A model generated the notes under the pieces. That model was not told where the DNA came from. It ran no database searches and was given only the letters and a program-made list of their open reading frames with translations. Shown piece after piece: positions 7,298 to 10,041 of a DNA stretch of 10,041 nt. Every line of letters begins with the position of its first letter. The stretch's first letter is position 1. The DNA comes from Actinomycetes bacterium (GTDB taxonomy: Bacteria; Actinomycetota; Actinomycetes; S36-B12; UBA5976): assembly GCA_021784375.1 (NCBI GenBank), contig JAJXSV010000072.1:1-10041 (forward strand), given 5' to 3'. The translations under genes and the position numbers were made by a program.

Positions 7298-9013
7298 ATG
7301 AATGCACGCCGGCTGGTCGCGGCCCTGCGCAGGCGTGCAATGGACCCGCGGGGCTGGTGGGTGTCGGGTGCGTTGGCGCTGCTGGCAGCAGCCCTGCGCC
7401 TGCCCGGCCTCGGACGTCCGCACGAGTTCTCCTTCGACGAGACCTACTACGCGAAGGACGCGCTCAGCTACCTGAGGTTCGGTTACGAACGCGCATTCAT
7501 CAGCAACGCCAACGGGTTGTTGCTCAAGGGCCAGACCAACGTGTTCACGAGTTCGGCGGAGTTCGTCGTCCATCCCCCGCTCGGGAAGTGGGCGATCGCC
7601 ATCGGCGAGGCGGTGTTCGGCATGAACCCCTTCGGCTGGCGCATCGTCATGGCCGTGTTCGGCATCTGGGCCGTGGTGCTCGTACATCGGGTGATGCTCC
7701 GCCTCTCCGGAAGTGTCGTCACCGCGGCACTGGCAGGCCTGTTCATGGCGATCGACGGCCTGGCCATCGTGCTGAGCCGGACCGCCCTGCTGGACCAGAC
7801 GTTGATGTTCTTCGTGCTGTGCACGTTCTGGGCCCTCCTGCGCGATCGCGACCACTACCGGCACACGCTCGTGCTGCGGCAGTACGGGGAGGCCGTGCCC
7901 CTACCACGGCGTCTGCGACCATGGCGCTGGCTGGCGATCCTCTGCATCACCGGCGCCGTGGCCAGCAAGTGGTCAGGGTTGTGGTTCGCCATCGCATTCG
8001 CGGTGATGGCCCTCTGGTGGGACCTCCGCGCCCGACAGGAGCACGAGCAGGGTGGCGGTCGTGCCTGGCTGGTGGACATCGGCTGGGTTGCCCTGGCCTC
8101 CATCGTCGGCACGGGCGGCTACCTGCTCGCTTGGATCGGATGGTTCCGCTCCACCAACGCCTGGGACCGCGCATGGCACAGCGGGGGCATCCATTGGCTG
8201 CCGCAGTCGCTGCGCGCCCTCATCTACTACCACCAGCAGGCCCTGCAGTTCCACACGAACCTGACCTCGAGCCACCCGTACAAGGCCGCGCCCTACTGGT
8301 GGCCACTCATGCTGCGGCCCACTTCGTTCTCGTACGACACCTATGCACTCGGGCAGCACGGTTGCGCCGTGGCCTCCTGCTCCGCCGAAGTGCTCGCCCT
8401 CGGCAATGTCGTCCTCTGGTGGCTCGCCTCACTGGCGATGATCGCCTTCAGCTGCAACGGACTCATCCGACTCGCGCGCCTTCGCATCGGTTTCGACCGC
8501 AGCACCCGCGAGTTCAACCCCCGCCGTTCCAGTCGCGTGCAATGGGACATCGTGGGTCCCTCGCTCGTCGGCATCGGTGCCGGTTGGCTGCCGTGGATCT
8601 ACTGGCACCAACGCACAACTTTCAACTTCTACTCGATCGTGTACGCGCCATTCATGTTCATGTTGGCCGCCTACGCGCTGACGCTGTTCGCAACGAGGCG
8701 GCCGGCACGAGCAACGGCGCACGCGTCCTCGACCATCCCCGAGGGCACGCTCCTGCCGTTGCTCGCGGAGCGCACGGAGTACGAGGGCACCAGCGCAGGC
8801 TGGGAATCGACGCTGCTCGTGCACGCGGTCACGACAGTCAGCCCGACTCCGGGCCCGGATCACGACGAGATCAATCGCGGGCGCCTGGCCGTGGCGGTGA
8901 TCGTGGTCCTCGCCGCCATCGCCTTCAGCGCGTACTTCTACCCGGTGTGGGCCGGGCAGGTCATCCCCTACAGCGCGTGGGACGCGCGGATGTGGCTCGA
9001 CTCCTGGATCTGA
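7298..9013 (+). CDS. Pmt-type (GT39) polyprenyl-phosphate-mannose:protein mannosyltransferase
   Basis: The 571-residue polytopic membrane enzyme resembles actinobacterial Pmt (Rv1002c in M. tuberculosis), which transfers mannose from polyprenyl-phosphate-mannose to Ser/Thr of proteins being exported by Sec. The catalytic Asp-Glu pair of the first extracytoplasmic loop is present in FSFDETYYAKD (D47, E48), followed by HPPLGKW (92-98). About ten or eleven hydrophobic segments can be picked out, for example 22-38, 114-132, 139-158, 163-181, 210-240, 259-282, 366-392, 417-434, 445-465 and 528-550. It ends in the conserved-looking IPYSAWDARMWLDSW (556-570). Residues about 467-527 form a hydrophilic stretch between the last two membrane segments, which makes the protein longer than the roughly 500-530 residues I know for the family. 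ATG 7298 is set by the -10 spacing and by the divergent rsmI start; the frame stays open upstream but antisense to rsmI. It converges with the HNH gene, 13 bp apart. Confidence 0.93.
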   Translation: MNARRLVAALRRRAMDPRGWWVSGALALLAAALRLPGLGRPHEFSFDETYYAKDALSYLRFGYERAFISNANGLLLKGQTNVFTSSAEFVVHPPLGKWAIAIGEAVFGMNPFGWRIVMAVFGIWAVVLVHRVMLRLSGSVVTAALAGLFMAIDGLAIVLSRTALLDQTLMFFVLCTFWALLRDRDHYRHTLVLRQYGEAVPLPRRLRPWRWLAILCITGAVASKWSGLWFAIAFAVMALWWDLRARQEHEQGGGRAWLVDIGWVALASIVGTGGYLLAWIGWFRSTNAWDRAWHSGGIHWLPQSLRALIYYHQQALQFHTNLTSSHPYKAAPYWWPLMLRPTSFSYDTYALGQHGCAVASCSAEVLALGNVVLWWLASLAMIAFSCNGLIRLARLRIGFDRSTREFNPRRSSRVQWDIVGPSLVGIGAGWLPWIYWHQRTTFNFYSIVYAPFMFMLAAYALTLFATRRPARATAHASSTIPEGTLLPLLAERTEYEGTSAGWESTLLVHAVTTVSPTPGPDHDEINRGRLAVAVIVVLAAIAFSAYFYPVWAGQVIPYSAWDARMWLDSWI

Positions 9014-9026
9014 CGACTGGTCGCCA

Positions 9027-9752
9027 TCAAGGTGCGGCGTGCACGAATGACGCGGCGCGGGACCAGAGGCCAGGAGACAGCGCGAGCAGCTTGGTGGGGT
9101 GCCCGTAGACCACGGCACAGGAGCGCAGCACACGCTTCACCGCCACCCGGTCCGCGTTGGCGATGGTGACGCCGTACAGGAACGCGACCCGAACGAAGCG
9201 CATCACGTACGTACAGCGGTACCTGCCGTACGGGGGTAACCAGGCGGAGGGGCCGCTGTCCCCCTTGGCCTCATTCACGGCTCCGTCCACGGCCAGGAGG
9301 TTCAGCGGGTCGTTGGCGAAGGTGCCGAGCTTGCCCGCCGGCCAAGTGGACGCTCCCGAACGCCAGGCCAACGACAGTGGCACCAGGTGATCGATCTGGA
9401 TCGCCGTGGCACGGGTCTTGCTGAAGGCTTCCCGCCTGCCCGTGTACGGATCGGCCAGCGTGCCGGACATCACCGTGCAGGCGCCGCGCCGGCTGATCCG
9501 CGTCAGGTCGCGCGCGAGGATGTCGTCCCTGGTGCGGCAGTGGTTGCCGTCCACGTCCGCCCAGGCAGCGCCGAAGTAGTCGCGCTGGTAGCGAGCTGCG
9601 GGTGGGCTCGTCGTCACGTGCAACGCCGACAGTTGCTTGAGGGACCGCGTCACCTCCTGCTCGACAGTGGATTTCGTCGCGCTGGCCGGGCCGGCGACGG
9701 TCGCGCTGAGCAAGGCCACGCTCGACGCGACCAGCCATCGACGCGCCCCCAT
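9027..9752 (-). CDS. Secreted HNH-family endonuclease (DUF1524-like)
   Basis: The 241-residue protein resembles the small secreted HNH nucleases common in Streptomyces and relatives, presumed to cut extracellular DNA; its biological role is not established. It has a signal peptide: basic MGARRW, hydrophobic core 7-21, and a likely cleavage site after ASA (residue 26). Family blocks follow: GNHCRTRDDILARDL (69-83), SGTLADPYTG (96-105), the catalytic QIDHLVPLSLAW (119-130, H122), FANDPLNLLAVDG (146-158, with catalytic-site Asn), N160, KGD (163-165), WLPP (171-174) and YRC (178-180). Four cysteines after the signal (72, 92, 180, 212) could form two disulfides, as fits an exported enzyme. ATG 9752 is chosen because it begins the signal peptide; the frame is open a further 61 codons upstream but that part looks non-coding. 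It converges with pmt and is divergent from tRNA-Ala. Confidence 0.9.
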   Translation of the reverse strand: MGARRWLVASSVALLSATVAGPASATKSTVEQEVTRSLKQLSALHVTTSPPAARYQRDYFGAAWADVDGNHCRTRDDILARDLTRISRRGACTVMSGTLADPYTGRREAFSKTRATAIQIDHLVPLSLAWRSGASTWPAGKLGTFANDPLNLLAVDGAVNEAKGDSGPSAWLPPYGRYRCTYVMRFVRVAFLYGVTIANADRVAVKRVLRSCAVVYGHPTKLLALSPGLWSRAASFVHAAP

Positions 9753-9758
9753 GCGCCC

Positions 9759-9764
9759 ATCATG
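9759..9764 (-). promoter_or_regulatory. Possible -10 box of the HNH nuclease gene (CATGAT)
   Basis: CATGAT lies six bases before ATG 9752 and matches four of six TATAAT positions, so this gene may also be leaderless. It lacks the first T of TAnnnT. No -35 or Shine-Dalgarno is visible, and GTG codons just upstream in frame remain alternative starts. The rest of 9765-9914 shows only GC-rich sequence without a supported feature. Confidence 0.25.
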
Positions 9765-9914
9765 CGCCACCACCGGTCCGCAGCCTCGCAGGATGGCCCG
9801 TTCACGGTGGGGTTGGAAGACGGCGGGCAGCGGACCGGGTTTGATCGTCGGCGCTGCGGTGCCTGGCGCCGTCCGCGCCGGCGCGGGCTCGGATTTCGGG
9901 GGCCGCGCCCCTGT

Positions 9915-9923
9915 TGCTAGAGT
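9915..9923 (+). promoter_or_regulatory. Extended -10 promoter of tRNA-Ala
   Basis: TGC-TAGAGT forms an extended -10 element (TGn followed by TAnnnT), which would start transcription near 9930, about six bases before the tRNA. The -35 position shows no TTGACA-like sequence, and an extended -10 can compensate for that. Confidence 0.6.
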
Positions 9924-9935
9924 CGCTCCCCGCAA

Positions 9936-10008
9936 GGGGCTGTAGCGCAGTTGGTAGCGCGCTTCGTTCGCATCGAAGAGGCCAGGGGTTCGAATCCCCT
10001 CAGCTCCA
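9936..10008 (+). tRNA. tRNA-Ala (anticodon CGC)
   Basis: The 73 bases fold as a complete cloverleaf. The acceptor is GGGGCTG/CAGCTCC with the G3-U70 wobble that alanyl-tRNA synthetase recognises. The D arm is GCGC-AGTTGGTA-GCGC, the anticodon arm CTTCG-TTCGCAT-CGAAG, the variable loop AGGCC, and the T arm AGGGG-TTCGAAT-CCCCT. The anticodon CGC (9969-9971) reads GCG, a frequent Ala codon in such a GC-rich genome. The discriminator is A. CCA is not encoded, so it must be added after transcription. Confidence 0.97.
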
Positions 10009-10014
10009 CGTCTT

Positions 10015-10038
10015 CAGGGTCGCCCTCGGGCGGCCCTG
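10015..10038 (+). terminator. Hairpin after tRNA-Ala
   Basis: CAGGGTCGCC, loop CTCG, then GGCGGCCCTG form a 10-bp stem with one T-G pair, beginning six bases after the tRNA. The position fits a terminator. The window ends three bases later, so a T-tract cannot be seen. Confidence 0.6.
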
Positions 10039-10041
10039 CGT

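Noticed and set aside
9753..9935. N-terminal extension of the HNH protein by 61 residues to a start at 9935.
   Set aside because: It would bury the signal peptide internally, run through the tRNA-Ala promoter and encode a Pro/Ala-rich stretch typical of non-coding GC-rich DNA.

Overview
The window is a core-genome segment from a high-GC Gram-positive bacterium, almost certainly an actinomycete (Actinomycetota). G+C is roughly two-thirds by eye. The gene order rsmI, metG, tatD, rsmA, ispE together with glmU and a TetR regulator, and a mycobacterial-type protein O-mannosyltransferase divergent from rsmI, is typical of that phylum. I cannot name the order or genus.

Layout, left to right. Positions 1-906 (minus): the first 302 codons of glmU, running off the left edge. 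1068-1141 (minus): tRNA-Gln(TTG), upstream of and codirectional with glmU. 1234-1950 (plus): a TetR-family regulator. 6415-7257, 4794-6368, 3925-4797, 2942-3781 and 1999-2907 (all minus, in transcription order): rsmI, metG, tatD, rsmA and ispE, converging on tetR. 7298-9013 (plus): a GT39/Pmt mannosyltransferase divergent from rsmI across only 40 bp. 9027-9752 (minus): a secreted HNH nuclease, convergent with pmt. 9936-10008 (plus): tRNA-Ala(CGC) followed by a hairpin. No gene-free stretch exceeds 300 bases; the longest are 9753-9935 (183 bp), 907-1067 (161 bp) and 3782-3924 (143 bp).

Functionally the minus-strand cluster is housekeeping. RsmI and RsmA modify 16S rRNA, MetG charges methionine tRNA, TatD is a metal-dependent DNase/hydrolase, and IspE is in the MEP isoprenoid pathway. 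GlmU makes UDP-GlcNAc for peptidoglycan. Pmt uses a polyprenyl-phosphate mannose donor, so it connects loosely to isoprenoid and envelope metabolism.

The most interesting signals are regulatory. Three genes (tetR, ispE, pmt) have a TAnnnT -10 box exactly six bases before ATG, which predicts leaderless mRNAs. The rsmI and pmt promoters appear to interlock back to back. The rsmA start codon and Shine-Dalgarno lie inside a 12-bp tandem repeat. Nested palindromes sit between tatD and rsmA, where many relatives carry rpfB. The TetR protein has an apparent 10-residue insertion just after its recognition helix. I found no CRISPR array, transposon, prophage or clearly new multi-gene system.
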